Shown here piece after piece: positions 50,457-61,744 of a DNA stretch of 64,000 bases (the stretch's first letter is position 1; each line of letters starts with the position of its first letter). This DNA comes from Euphorbia lathyris (lineage: Eukaryota > Streptophyta > Magnoliopsida > Malpighiales > Euphorbiaceae), in NCBI RefSeq assembly GCF_963576675.1, contig NC_088919.1:60408578-60472577 (forward strand), given 5' to 3'. A program made the translations under genes and the position numbers. The notes beneath the pieces were generated by a model. It ran no database searches. It saw nothing but the letters and a program-made list of their open reading frames with translations, and was not told the origin of the DNA.

Positions 50457-51537
50457 TCTTTGCTGACTCTGTGGCCTCAGCTTCAGTTGATGAAGAATCA
50501 TCACTGTCACTCCATGTTGCCACCATTGCCTTCTTCCCATTCTTTTTGTCTTTCCTCAGCGTTGGGCAACTTGACTTGATGTGTCCGGTTTGATGGCACT
50601 CAAAGCATGTAATGGGCTTTGAGCTGTCCTTCTTGAATTTGCTGTCACTTGAGTCAGCCTTATACTTGTCAAATTTTCTATAAGGCTTTTTGGAGTATTT
50701 GTCATTTCTTTTGAACAGCCTCTTCATTTTCCTCGTGAACATAGCCATCTCTTCATCGTCAGTTGAGCCATCATCAGTTGAGTCAGCTTTCATGACAAGT
50801 GATTTTTGCTTCTTGTCTTCGGATTTTTCCTTCACCTCGAAATTCTTCATGGATATCTCATGGGTCAGCAGTGAGCCGATGAGTTCATCATATTTATAGG
50901 TGGTTAAATCCTTAGCTTATTCAACGGCTGTCTTCTTGGCTTGCCAGTCCTTAGGAAGACTTCTGAGTATCTTCTTGACTTGTTCTTCCTCAGTGAAGAT
51001 TTTTCCAAGTCTTTTGAGCTCATTTATGATGTTGGTGAATCTTGCATTCATCTCAGAAATCCCTTCATCATTGTTCATTTCGAACAGCTCATACAATCTC
51101 ATTTGCTGGTTGACCTTGGACTCCTTCACCTTGTTGGTTCCTTCATAGGTCACTTCCAGCTTCTTCCAGATCTCCTGTGCTGACTCACAACCTGATATTT
51201 TGTTGTATTCTGCAGCATCCAGCGCATAGTGAAGCATATTTATAGCCGAAGCATGATTTTGTAGCTTCTTAAGATCATCCTCTGTCCATTCAACCTCAGC
51301 TTTAACAACTGACTGGCCAGCAACAACTTTCACAGGTACAAACGGGCCTTGGACTATGGATAGCCAGGCACTCATGTTTGTAGCTTGAATGAAGTTCTTC
51401 ATCCTATTCTTCCAAAAGGTATAGTTTGACCCGAAGAATAGGGGAGGCCTAGTAATGGACAGCCCCTCAGGTAATATCTGAGTTGTCTGGTTTCCAGGGA
51501 GAAACCGAGTGCTGTTTTCACCCATGGTATGGATCAA
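50457..51537 (-). pseudogene. Copia element A gag, N-terminal part
   Basis: Starts MIHTMGENSTRF. It carries a UBN2-type gag core (YTFWKNRMKNFIQATN, INMLHYALDAAEYNKI, EIWKKLEVTYEGTNKVKESK) and a zinc knuckle CFECHQTGHIKSSC near 50570-50620. A single TAA at 50917-50919 interrupts the frame (after KKTAVE); reading continues in the same frame to the solo LTR at 50456. Confidence 0.87.
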
Positions 51538-51573
51538 CTCAAGGTTGTTAGACCTTTAGTAATGAGCTTTTAA

Positions 51574-51585
51574 GCTCTGATACCA
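51574..51585 (-). promoter_or_regulatory. Primer binding site of Copia element A
   Basis: Minus strand TGGTATCAGAGC, two bases inside the 5' LTR; tRNA-iMet type. Confidence 0.92.
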
Positions 51586-51587
51586 CT

Positions 51588-52936
51588 TGTTGGTCCCTTG
51601 TAAGGTTGCGAATATAGTTCCAAGGGGGGGGTTAGGAACTATTTTACCTTTTTTTAAATGTTAGGGCAGATTTCTTTTACTTAATAAAAGAATATGTAAC
51701 AGCAGCACTGAGTGATTGCCAAGATTCTAGCTTAGTCAACTAGTGACTAAGTCAGCTTCTTTGCTTAGGCAAGGAAATAGCACTTAGAGTCTATTCCTGA
51801 ACTAAGACTTTCACAGAGCACAACTCAGCTTGACCTCTTTTACTTGGTCAGTTTTAGTTTATATTAAGCAAGCAGTATATTAAGGAGTTAAGGGTTAGAA
51901 ATACTTCACTCAGCGGAGTTATCCAGGTTCGGCTTCTTCTAAGCCTACGTCCTGTCCCCGGAACACGTTCCGAGATTTCAAATTCACTACTGAGCTCTTT
52001 AAAGGCAGAGACTCAAAAACCCTTTACAAATCAGAAGCTGAGTATAACAAGAGTACCTTCCTCTATACCTCTACTCACTTCTATTCTAATTCACTAAGTA
52101 CTAAAACCGAGTACTCAGCTTCTCCTTTCTAATTCTAGAAATGATTAAGATTTGTCCTAAACAACAATTGCTAGAACACCTTAGATGATTGAAGATCAAT
52201 CACTCTAGACTTTTACACAGATATGAAATTGTTGTGTATGATTTGCTTTGCTTTTGAATGCAGAACTTTTGTATGCTTTTGGTCAGCGTAACGGCTTTTG
52301 CTCAAAGTTCTATGTTGAATAAGAATTCTGAATGCTCTATTTATAGAGAGCTGTGAGAGCTTCTGGTTATTTCGAATTTCGAAATAACCGTTGGAGGGAA
52401 ACGGCTTTATATCACTTTCACTCAGTCTGTTCAGCAGTTCTCTTAGCCAATCAGATTCTAGCATCTTCTGTTCTTCGGTCAGTGTGACAGTATGTTCCTC
52501 CAAATTGGGTAATGTCAAACAAACAGCTTCCTGCGTCTTCTGTTCTTTACCACTTTAGGAAATACTTGGTCTGGAAGTTGTCTCGTGCTCAGCAGCTGTC
52601 TTGTACGATTTGTTGAGACAGCTCAGCAGCTTCTAACCGAAGTTGTCTACGTGGATCTTCTGGGTCCTTCTTTGCTCAGCTGCGTTTCATCACTCAGCGG
52701 CGGCGTTTTGGTAATACGCGGGCTGAGTGATCTTGGCCTTGTTTGACTTGGGCTTTGACTTTAAGATAGGGCTTGGGCCTTATGATTTTTATGTCTTATA
52801 ACAATTATAAACTCAACATTGAACAAACACATTAGTAACAACAAATCAAAGCATTTAAACTTAATGTGTTATAGAATATTTAATTATACTTAAATAATTT
52901 TGTCAAATCAAAATCCTGTGGAAAGGTGTTTCAACA
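51588..52936 (-). repeat. 5' LTR of Copia element A
   Basis: 1349 bp; the transcription-driving LTR for this minus-strand element. Ends in TTCAACA next to the right acccc duplication at 52937-52941. Confidence 0.93.
52338..52345 (-). promoter_or_regulatory. TATA box of the Copia A 5' LTR
   Basis: Minus strand TATAAATA within the palindrome ctctatttatagag. It is conserved in all three LTRs of the family (40914-40921 and 60045-60052), which supports a core promoter role. Confidence 0.65.
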
Positions 52937-54070
52937 ACCCCTTCCTCCACACTGATAACATCCCAGAGATCTTTTCCTGCATTCTCTAGAATGAAATTTC
53001 CCACACTGAACATATTTTGGACCATTACCACTACTAGCAATGGAAGGACTATACGAAGCTTGGCTAATAGTATCAGATGCTCGGAAATTAGTACGGCTCA
53101 CAGGTGCTCCTCTTCTGTTCTGACTCTGAGTTTGACCACCTCAAAACTGAGATGATCCCCCTTTCACAAACTTGGATCTCCCAATATCCCCTGACTGCTT
53201 CTGAATGTTCTCAGATTCTAACTTGCCTTTCAACTTTTCTTTCTGCAATGCCTTTTCCACCCAGCCTCGGTAATGTGTACCTTCATACAAACTCAATTCA
53301 TTCTGATAAAATGCATTCAGACCATCTTTGAACCTTTCACATTTAACTTCCTCAGTAGGAAACCACTGACTTGCATAACAGTATAAATCATCGAACTTGT
53401 CCACATACTCCCTCACAGTCATATTTCCATATTTCAAATTAAAGAACTCATTCCTCTTCGCTTTCTGAAATGATTCAGTCAGATATTCTTTCATGAATTC
53501 ACGTTTGAAAACATCCCAGCTCAAACCTTCAGGATACAAACACCTAACTCTAGTTAACCATGTATCTGTTGGCCCATGTAATAAACCAAACACGGTTTTT
53601 ACTTTATCTTCATTACTTAACTGCATAGAACCAAAGGCTTTTTCTGTAGCCTTTAACTAATTATCAGCTTCCTCAAGTTCAATTGTACCCCTAAAATCAA
53701 ATGCCCCACAATTTTTAGCATCCTCAATTAACTCACTAGGCCTTTGACGTGCCTCACGTGTTTCCATCATAGTTACTAAAGCTTCAACCAAGGTTCGGGG
53801 TTCAAGCAACAGAATTTGTGCAACTTGTGGCATTGCGGCTTGTGGAGCCACAGGTGGTACGTGATGTTCAGGTTCGGGTGGTATTGGTGGAGGATTAACA
53901 GGTTGATTTTCTGGTGGTTGTCTTTGAGGTTGGAAAACACGTGGAACTCTAGCATCAGAGGCTACACTATCCTCTGTACTCACGGGACCCCGTCCCAATT
54001 CTCTCCTTTCTGCATTTCTACCTCTACCCCTATTTAGAGGTGGTCGGCCACGTTGTCGTCTTGGATGCAT
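52937..54070 (-). pseudogene. Gypsy gag remnant
   Basis: On the minus strand, a proline/arginine-rich N-terminus (53657-54070, from MHPRRQRGRPP) is followed after one in-frame stop by the Retrotrans_gag core (53141-53626: VFGLLHGPTDTWLTRV, FKREFMKEYLTESF, KYGNMTVREYVDKFDDL). After another stop the first half of a zinc knuckle (CYQCG) is readable just before the Copia insertion at 52936. Its second half is at the left border near 40150. Confidence 0.88.
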
Positions 54071-54185
54071 CTATATGATGAACAAACTATTACAATTACA
54101 TTCTTAATATATGATATATACACTTTAGGAAATTATATACTTGACACATATATACCTATACACTTATACATATAGACCAACCTAT

Positions 54186-54197
54186 GCTCTGATACCA
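54186..54197 (-). promoter_or_regulatory. Primer binding site of the Gypsy element
   Basis: Minus strand TGGTATCAGAGC, three bases inside the 5' LTR end at 54201; tRNA-iMet type. Confidence 0.9.
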
Positions 54198-54200
54198 AAA

Positions 54201-57200
54201 TGTCAGACCCGATCCAAAATAGAATCAGATATGACAGTGAGACATTACCACAGACGTGAACGAGTCGGAAGTAACATCTCACAATCAAATGTTAAAAATT
54301 ACAAATCTTGTTTGAACTTAAAAAAATTTTCTACATATACTTTTACATTTGTAAAAGGTCGAAAATCATTTATAATTTCCAATTACGAACCCTTTTCTCG
54401 TGCGTTTTACCAAAACGAGTTTGAAACATAGAAAATTACTCCAATTCTAACATGTTAACTTTTAATTTGCCTAATCTCACAAATTAACACCATAATTGGA
54501 CATTCAAACCAAAATCCGGCATACCACAACTTCTTTATCCTTTCAAAATTGGCAACTCGGGTGCCTAAACATTTACAAGCACAAAACAAACCTATATCTA
54601 CATGTACAAAATGGTATGCAATACCCTAGAAAACGACTTGGACAATCGTGGCCGTATCCAATCCTCGCCCTAGTATCGAACACTTCCCTCAGTACCTCGT
54701 ACTTTTTCGCCTAAAAACATTAAAACATTTGAAAATACGAGACAAAAATCTCAGTAAGCAACTATCAACTATAGAAACTAGTTTTTACGTAAAATAGCTA
54801 TATGTATACATTTAGGAAAACATTTAACCAAACCAAACCATAAACTTATTAACTTGTAAACAACATCCAATTAAAACCAAATTTTAATCAATAATCTCAA
54901 ATCAAACTTAATCAAAATGTAATGATTCTTATATAAACGTTTACTAAAAACCAAAGTTCGAATCAAATTCAACATCGTATCCATCACGATTATCCCCTCG
55001 TAAATCAATCCACAACACTCAAACATAATCGAGACGTCTCTTTAACCATGCCTAATCTTGTATTGTTCTTACCCAATACTTCACTGTCAATACCCAATTA
55101 GGTCTTTAGACTATGTACACAGGTCATGTTCCTCACTGAACATGGTCTTCAAATATCAAACCACCCGTCCGGACTACTCCTGAAATTTTGCTCCAAAATA
55201 GGGCTCTAAATGAGAATTTATCCATATTGGGGGCCCGGTTAAACATTTTGCCCACGGTGGGGCTTGTCTAACCGGGCTCGAAACCGGAAGATAAACTTCC
55301 GGTTTCAAACTGTAAAGAAACCGGAAGTTTATCTTCCGGTTTCTAACTCTTATTTTTTTTTAATAATAAAAAATAGAAACCGGAAGCTCCTCTTCAGTTT
55401 TCATTTAATATATATATTTTTATAAACATTTGAATAGTCTACTTCCGCTTTTCAAAAACAGTTAGTGAAAAATTTTAAAAAAGTCCTTCTCTTTTTTTAA
55501 ACTTTTAATTTAACTTCAATCTTTAACTATTTATTTCTAAATTCATTAATTAAACATTACCTTGTCAAATTAATTAGTAGTAAATATCTAATTCGGTTAA
55601 AAACGTTTATTCTTTTAAATGTGAGTTTGAAATTATATTTTTTACAGTTTAAATTACGATTTTTACAGTTTTTTTATAATTTCATACATCACCGGAAAGT
55701 TACGGTTCGAAGTGATAGTTAAACCATTTCAAACTATAATTTAAACTGTTCGAAGTGACAGTTAAATGTTCGAAGTGACAGCTAAATGTTCAAAGTGTAA
55801 AAATCATATTTCAAATTGTAATTATAAAGAAAATGTAATTTAAACTGTCATTTTGAACCGTAATGTTACGGTTAAGTTTATAATTTTATACATCACCGAA
55901 AAGTTACGGTTCGAAGTGACAGTTGGAACTGTAAAAGCCGTAATTTAAACTGTCAAAAATATATTTCAAACTCACATTTAAAAGAATAAATATTTTTAAC
56001 CGAATTAGATATTTACTACTAACTAATTTGATGAGGAAATATTTAATTGATAAATTTAAAAATAAATAGTTAAAGATTGAAGTTAAATTAAAAGTTTAAA
56101 AAAAGATAGGGACTTTTTTGAAATATTCCATTAATTTTTTTGGAAAAGCGGGAGTGGACTATTTGAATGTTTTAAAATATGTATATTAAATTGAAACCGG
56201 AACAGGAGCTTCCGGTTTCTATTTTTAATTATTAAAAAAAAATAAAAAAATAGAAGTTAGAAACCGGAAGATAAACTTCCGGTTTCTTTACAATTTGAAA
56301 TCGGAAGTTTATCTTCCGGTTTCGAGCCCGGTTAGACAAGATCTACAATGGGCAAAATGTTTAACCGGGCCTCTAATAAGGATAAATTTTCATTTAAAGC
56401 CTTACATTGGGGTAAAATCCCTACTCCTGATGGATACAAACTTTACCCAAAATCCAACCAAACTTCAATTGTATACATTTTCTCATTAAATGGATCAAAC
56501 TTTACTACAATCATCAATAAATCGAAATCCAACATTTACTGAACCAAAATAGCAATTGAACCCCTGAAGAAATCCAATTTAACACCAATTGACCAAAATA
56601 TCATTAAAACCCTTAAAGAAATCCAATTGAACACTAATTGAACCAAAATAACATTAAAACCTTTAAAGAAATCCAATTGAACACTAATTGAACCAAAATC
56701 ACATTAAAACCCTTAAAGAAACCCAAATCAACATCAATTGAACCCAAATAGCACTTAAACCCTTAAGGAAACCAATTCAACATCGATTGAACTAAATAAT
56801 AATCAAACTCTTAAGAAAACCAATTCAACATCAAGATATGAATCAAAATAGTCCAAAAATTACCATTGTGAACTCATTTCCTCCAAACTTGAACACAAAC
56901 TCAAATCAACAACCAATACTCAAATCATTTCTAAGAAAACCCTTAGGAGACAAATTCATAGAAATTTATAGCTCAATATACATATAATTATACATGCAAA
57001 CCAAAAACTAGTTGATAGTTACTTACCTTAGCCTAAATTTAAGAACAACACCACCAAAACCCTAAATCTGTCCCAAATCTGCCTAGCCCATATTCTTTGT
57101 ACACTACTCTAAATCAAAAGCCCTCTGGACAGAAGTTGCTTCTACATTTCTAGAGTCTCCACTTAAACTTTGAGGTGATTTGGACGGTTAGATCTCCGGC

Positions 57201-57558
57201 AACATCCAAAACGGTGGAGCTGCCCTGTTTTTGGTGGTGGTTGAAGGTGGAGAGAGAATGGAGAAGAAGGATGGAGGAAGAACAATGATGCAGGATTGGT
57301 TTGATAAAAACAATGATCTTCATTTATGAAATAAGGCTATATATAGGCCTTGAATTAAGTGTTTAATTATTCCTTTTGGTCCTCTAAACATCTAATTTCT
57401 TTTAAAACTTACCCTAAACTTGTAATTATTATAAAAATGTGCTATTACCCTCAAATTATACCCGTAACACCCAATTAATCGACTAATCCTAAATCGAATA
57501 TAATATAACTTAGGGTTCGGGGTATAATAAATAAAAATTTAAGGACACGGACGTGACA
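54201..57558 (-). repeat. 5' LTR of the Gypsy element, split by a foldback
   Basis: Plus-strand reading TGTCAGACCC to GGACGTGACA, 3358 bp including the 1.2-kb foldback at 55201-56401, so about 2.15 kb originally. A stretch at 56520-56830 consists of degenerate units of the type gaaatccaattgaacacta. Confidence 0.88.
55201..56401. mobile_element. 1.2-kb foldback element in the Gypsy LTR
   Basis: The arms (about 55201-55680 and 55920-56401) are inverted copies, for example gggctctaaatgagaattta against the complement of the right end. Smaller palindromes sit within each arm: accggaag, spacer, cttccggt occurs twice per arm (55286-55345 and 56260-56322). The centre has repeated gttcgaagtgacagttaaa units. 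No coding content. I found no clear target duplication, so the class (MULE-like or other foldback) is open. Confidence 0.75.
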
Positions 57559-57690
57559 GTCTTGCTTATAAACGTTAGTAAAAAAGTTTATATAATTTTA
57601 TACATTAACAGTAGATTTGCACTTCTCAACAAACGATGCAGACAAATTTGAATCTTATTCCTACTTTTGTATACCTTTTTTTATATAATA

Positions 57691-57885
57691 CTAGTCGAAA
57701 ACTCGTGCGATGCACGAGATATGAAACTTTTATATAATTTAGATAAATAAATAAATTGACATATTTACTTTTAAGTAATTTTATATCATGCTATGAAAAA
57801 AATGATTTGTAATTTTTAATAATTTTAATACATTTTCATATTTCTTTGTAACTGAAATTCTGTGAAAGAATGATAATAAAATAGG
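57691..57885 (-). mobile_element. Helitron 3' end fragment
   Basis: On the minus strand it ends with the hairpin ctcgtgcatcgcacgag (57702-57718) and CTAG (57691-57694). The adjacent sequence matches the last few hundred bases of Helitron B with internal gaps. Similarity stops near 57885, where LTR-like sequence begins. Confidence 0.75.
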
Positions 57886-57897
57886 AGTGTAAGTCGT

Positions 57898-58280
57898 TGT
57901 TTTTCTATCATGAGCCGATGTGCTGATGATGACTGTGAGTAATCAAGTCAGCATGTGTGAGTCATCAAGTCAGCATGGTCTTGGTGTTGTAAACAAGTCA
58001 GCATGATGCTGAGTCATCAAGTCAGCATGACTATGAGTCAACAAGTCAACAAGTCAGCATGATGCTGAGTCATCAAGTCAGGATGGTCTTGGTGTGTTAA
58101 TACATTTTAAGTAAAGGGTATCTTGGGTATTTTCACAATCTTGTAAAGCCTATAAAGGTTTAGGTTGGGAAGTAGTTTAGTAAGCTCTTATCTTATCGAA
58201 GTCATTTGTATACACTGTGATATACTGAGTTGGGGATTGCGAAAACACAAGAGTTTCTTGAGAGGAAACTGTTTCAATCA
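57898..58280. repeat. LTR-like segment with agtcagcatg tandem repeats
   Basis: Runs from TGTTTTTCTATC to GTTTCAATCA. At 57935-58100 units of the type gagtcatcaagtcagcatg repeat six to eight times with variation. A short stretch like a TATA box and leader follows (gcctataaaggtttaggttg, 58148-58167). This resembles the promoter half of a Copia-type LTR, but I could not match flanking duplications. Confidence 0.4.
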
Positions 58281-58284
58281 TGTT

Positions 58285-59294
58285 TGTTAAGCCCAAAATA
58301 TACCTAAAATATCATTAATATTTACATCATTATTATTACAAATTTATGTTGTTTATATCTGTTTAGATTACTTTTACTCTCGAATATCTTTCTTTCTTGC
58401 AAGGTACCTAAATATTTGGTAAAATCCAAATAGGAACGAAAAAGGATCTAAAACAGAAGAAAAACCCTACAAAAGGAGTCAAAGACGACGTAAATCGAAA
58501 GCACCAAGTCGAGGACACGAACGAAAGCAAAGAAGTGAGAAAACTCACCGTGCCGCGACAGTGAATCCCCAACCCGCGGCCGCGACACGCGTGGTTTAAC
58601 CATTTCCCCCCTTCGTCCAAAGCTCAACTTAATGCTACGTCATTCACGGCCGAGGATTCCTATCCTCGGTAAGTGCAGAAATTTTGCAAAGAGCATTTAA
58701 CACATGTTGAAATCCAAGAAACGCGTTCGTTCAAGTGGATAAAGACGTCCTTTCACAACGGACACGACTCTTAACCAAAGGATACATCACTTCAAACACA
58801 ACCCTTCAACATCTATAAATAAAGAGTTGATGTTGAGGAGAAATATGATATGAAATGTTATAATATAGATATAGAATCAGAGCGTAGAACTTATGTCTAA
58901 GTTCTAAGTAAAAACATTTCGAGAGTTAGAAATTAGATTCTGTACAAAACAAGATGAGGTACACATATTGTTTATAGTTTAATTACAACTCAGTAGCGTT
59001 TAGACATTGTTCCAGTTTTAGTTTGCATCATGGTAGTGGCCGACCGAATCCCTATTACGAAGTTATAGCGAGAAGATTGAGTAGAGTGTTCACCCCTGAG
59101 CCTGACAACCTCTAAGGAAACCCAAGGAAAGGAACCGATCAAGCCGTTCACTTGCACGCCCTCGAAGAACTCGATGCTCCATGTTCTCTGTAAACTTGTA
59201 TCAATTTATATTTCATCTAATAAAGTCCGTTCTATTCGACAAATCGTTATGCAGCACTTATGGTAACCAATCCAATATAAGTGAGGCTGGTGTT
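58285..59294. repeat. LTR-like segment, possibly Athila/Tat-type Gypsy
   Basis: Begins TGTTAAGCCCAAAATATACC, a start I associate with Athila/Tat LTRs. It carries a TATA-like ctataaataaagag at 58812-58825 and a later aataaag near 59218. The segment ends where Copia element B begins. No coding remnants; the family is a guess from memory. Confidence 0.4.
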
Positions 59295-60645
59295 TGTTGG
59301 TCCCTTGTAAGGTTGCAAATATAGTTCCAAGGGGGGGTTAGGAACTATTTTACCTTTTTTAAAATAATTAGGGCAGATTTCTTTTCTTTGAGAAAAGATT
59401 ATATAACAGCGGCGCTTAGCAATCAGCAAGACACTGGCTTAGTCAACTAGTGACTAGGACAGCTTCGTTGCTTAGGTCAGGAGATAGCACTTAGAGTCTA
59501 TTCCTGAACCAACTCGTTGGTAGCGCACAACTCAGCTTGACCTCTTTTACTTGGTCAGTTTTAGTTTGTTTTAAGCAAGCAATATCAATAAGGAGTTAAG
59601 GTTTAGAAATACTTCACTCAGCAGATTTATCCAGGTTCGGCTTCTTCTAAGCCTACGTCCTGTCCTCGGAACACTTCCGAGATTTCAAATCCTCTACTGA
59701 GCTCTTTAAAGGTAGAGCCTCAAACCTTTTACAAATCAGAAGCTGAGTATAACAAGAGTACCTTCCTCTATACCTCTACTCACTTCTATTCTAATTCACC
59801 AAGTACTAAAACCGAGTACTCAGCTTCTCCTTTCTACTTCTAGAAATGATAAAGATTTGTCCTAAACAACAATTGCTAGAACACCTTAGATGATTGAGGA
59901 TCAATCACTCTAGACTTTTACACAAATGAATAGACTTGTAGTGTAAGAATTTGCTTTGCTTTTGATGGAGAACTTTTGTATACGTTTGATCAGCGTAACG
60001 GCTTTTGCTCAAAGTTCTCTGTTGAATGTGGATTCTGAATGCTCTATTTATAGAGAGCTGTGAGAGCTTCTGGTTATTTCGAATTTCGAAATAACCGTTG
60101 GAGGGAAACGGCTACAGGTCGTTTTCACTCAGTCTGCCAGTAGTTCTCTTAGCCAATCAGATTCCAGCGTCTTCTGTTCTTCGGTCAGTGTGACAGTATG
60201 TTCCTCCATTTTGGGTAACGTCAACCAGACAGCTTGCTGTGTCTTCTGATCTTTATTTAAAGAGGAAACACTTTGTCTGGAAGCTGTCTTGTGGTCAGCG
60301 GCTGTCTTGAACGTTTTGTCGAGACAACTCAGCAGCTTCATGCCGAAGTTGTCTACGTGGATCTTTTCGATCCTTCTTTGCTCAGCATGCGTTTCACTAC
60401 TTCAACGGCAGTGTTTTGGAAATACGCGGGCTGAGTGCTCTTGGGCTTGTTTGACTTGGGCCTTGGCTTCCGTATAGGGCTTGAGCCTTATGATCTTTAT
60501 GTCTTATAATCAATTATAAACTCAACATTGAACAAACACATTAGTAACAATAAATCAAAGCATTTAAACTTAGTGTGTTGTAGAATATTTAATTTCACTT
60601 AATTAATTTTGTCAAATCAAAATCCTGTGGAAATGTGTTTCAACA
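59295..60645 (-). repeat. 3' LTR of Copia element B
   Basis: 1351 bp, TGTTGGTCCC to TTTCAACA, collinear with the LTRs of element A but with many substitutions. TATA-like tatttata at 60045-60052. Confidence 0.9.
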
Positions 60646-60659
60646 AACTCCCCCATTTT
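60646..60659 (-). promoter_or_regulatory. Polypurine tract of Copia element B
   Basis: Minus strand AAAATGGGGGAGTT beside the 3' LTR, identical to element A. Confidence 0.85.
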
Positions 60660-61100
60660 GATGTTGGCAAAACTAATCAGCAAGGAACTCAGTATGAGCT
60701 CCCCCATGATGGTTGACCTTATATCGTTTAGTAAACTCCCCCGTAAGGGTAGCACTACTGACTTAGTTTTAAGTGCAACATTTAAGAATTTAAATGAGTG
60801 AGACTAAGGTCAGTGTTTCGGTGAAGGTCAGCTATATTACATATTCTATTTACTCAGTCTTAAGCGGAAGTTTTAGATATACAGAGCGCGCCGAGCAAAT
60901 TATTGTTCAATGAGTTCTTTATCAGAATGTTTCATAAGATCATAGTATGATGTCAAACATGTAATCAGCATATCATTTAGTCAATAAATATTATAGATGT
61001 TAAGCATAGCTGATATAAATATTGATAGAAGTCAGCAGTTACACGGCAGATAAAAATAGCACATATAGCACACATTACAGAACGTTAAGCCCTAGTCTAA
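60660..61100. other. Non-coding 3' region of Copia element B
   Basis: Aligns loosely with 41527-42093. No open frame of note. Confidence 0.6.
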
Positions 61101-61706
61101 CTATTTCTTTTTCTTGCCCTGTGTCTGACTTCTCTCGTACCGACGTCGCTCATGCTGAGCTCTAGCAGCTTGCGCTTTCTCCCCCGTTTTGTCAACTTCA
61201 GGGAGTTTAAACGCATTGGTTAAGACAGCGCGAGTCAGTTCTTGTGAAAGCTCTTTGAGTTTGTCGGCACTGTCATTGACCCCATCAAAGATGGCAACGC
61301 CATCAGTCGATACTTCGACTAGTATATGAAGATCAGCAGCACTGAGCATATTTACACTGAAGGCTTGTGCTTTGGCTTGCCAAATAAGAGCTTCAGTGAG
61401 ACCAGCAAAGACTTGGTGGAAGGTTTTCAAGAGTGCTGAGTCATAATGAGCACGCTGGATATTGTTATGACGGATGTGATTGAAGGATTGCTGTGCAAGA
61501 GATAACAACTCATTTTGCTTCATCGCGTCAGTATCCATCTCTTGTTTGTTGAGATTAAGTAACCGTATGGCCTCACCAATTTGCTCGACTGAGCACTGAC
61601 TATAGGATACCATTTTCTCATTTGTCTTAAGTTGCTCAGTATGAAGCTGAGCAAAGAGCATCTTGAGTTCTGAGGAAGTGGCGTAGTCAGTGTTCACAGC
61701 AGACAA
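61101..61706 (-). pseudogene. Copia element B extra ORF, detached C-terminal part
   Basis: A 201-codon open piece. Its end (KLPEVDKTGEKAQ) resembles the end of the element A frame (NLPTADAGKTGEKSG). In between it has an alpha-helical, probably coiled-coil segment of roughly 150 residues that element A lacks. A frameshift and stops (61707-61800) separate it from the 728-codon frame, so it looks like the broken tail of the same protein. Confidence 0.65.
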
Positions 61707-61744
61707 CTTCTAAACTTGCTGATGGAGTGAGTTCAGATGTTGGA

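Larger units (their letters stand above)
40165..52936 (-). mobile_element. Sirevirus-like Copia element A, nested in Gypsy gag
   Basis: LTRs of 1348 and 1349 bp (TGTTGG to TTCAACA) are flanked by a perfect 5-bp duplication. On the minus strand from the right: 5' LTR, primer site, gag, protease-integrase-RT-RNase H, a 511-bp gap, a 583-codon extra frame, polypurine tract and 3' LTR. The 12.8-kb size, multiple zinc knuckles in gag and extra downstream frame fit the Sirevirus (Maximus/SIRE) lineage. By eye the LTRs differ at about 13 positions plus one or two length changes, so insertion was recent. Gag carries a nonsense codon and a 2.3-kb solo LTR, so this copy is not autonomous. Confidence 0.9.
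37329..57558 (-). mobile_element. Gypsy LTR retrotransposon, decayed, with nested insertions
   Basis: The 5-bp duplication gtctt lies at 37324-37328 and 57559-57563. The minus strand carries, from the right, 5' LTR, primer site, gag, protease, reverse transcriptase, RNase H and the start of integrase. The rest of integrase and most of the 3' LTR are deleted. A 12.8-kb Copia element (40165-52936) splits gag, and a 1.2-kb foldback splits the 5' LTR. The TGTCACGTCC LTR end and long LTR resemble Tekay/Del-type chromoviruses, but no chromodomain survives to confirm this. Confidence 0.9.

Noticed and set aside
44357..52936. Endogenous pararetrovirus or other integrated plant virus
   Set aside because: Copia domain order with integrase before RT, TG/CA LTRs and a 5-bp target duplication identify an LTR retrotransposon.
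57935..58100. CRISPR-like repeat array
   Set aside because: Units are adjacent and variable with no unique spacers, in a plant genome; it is a minisatellite.
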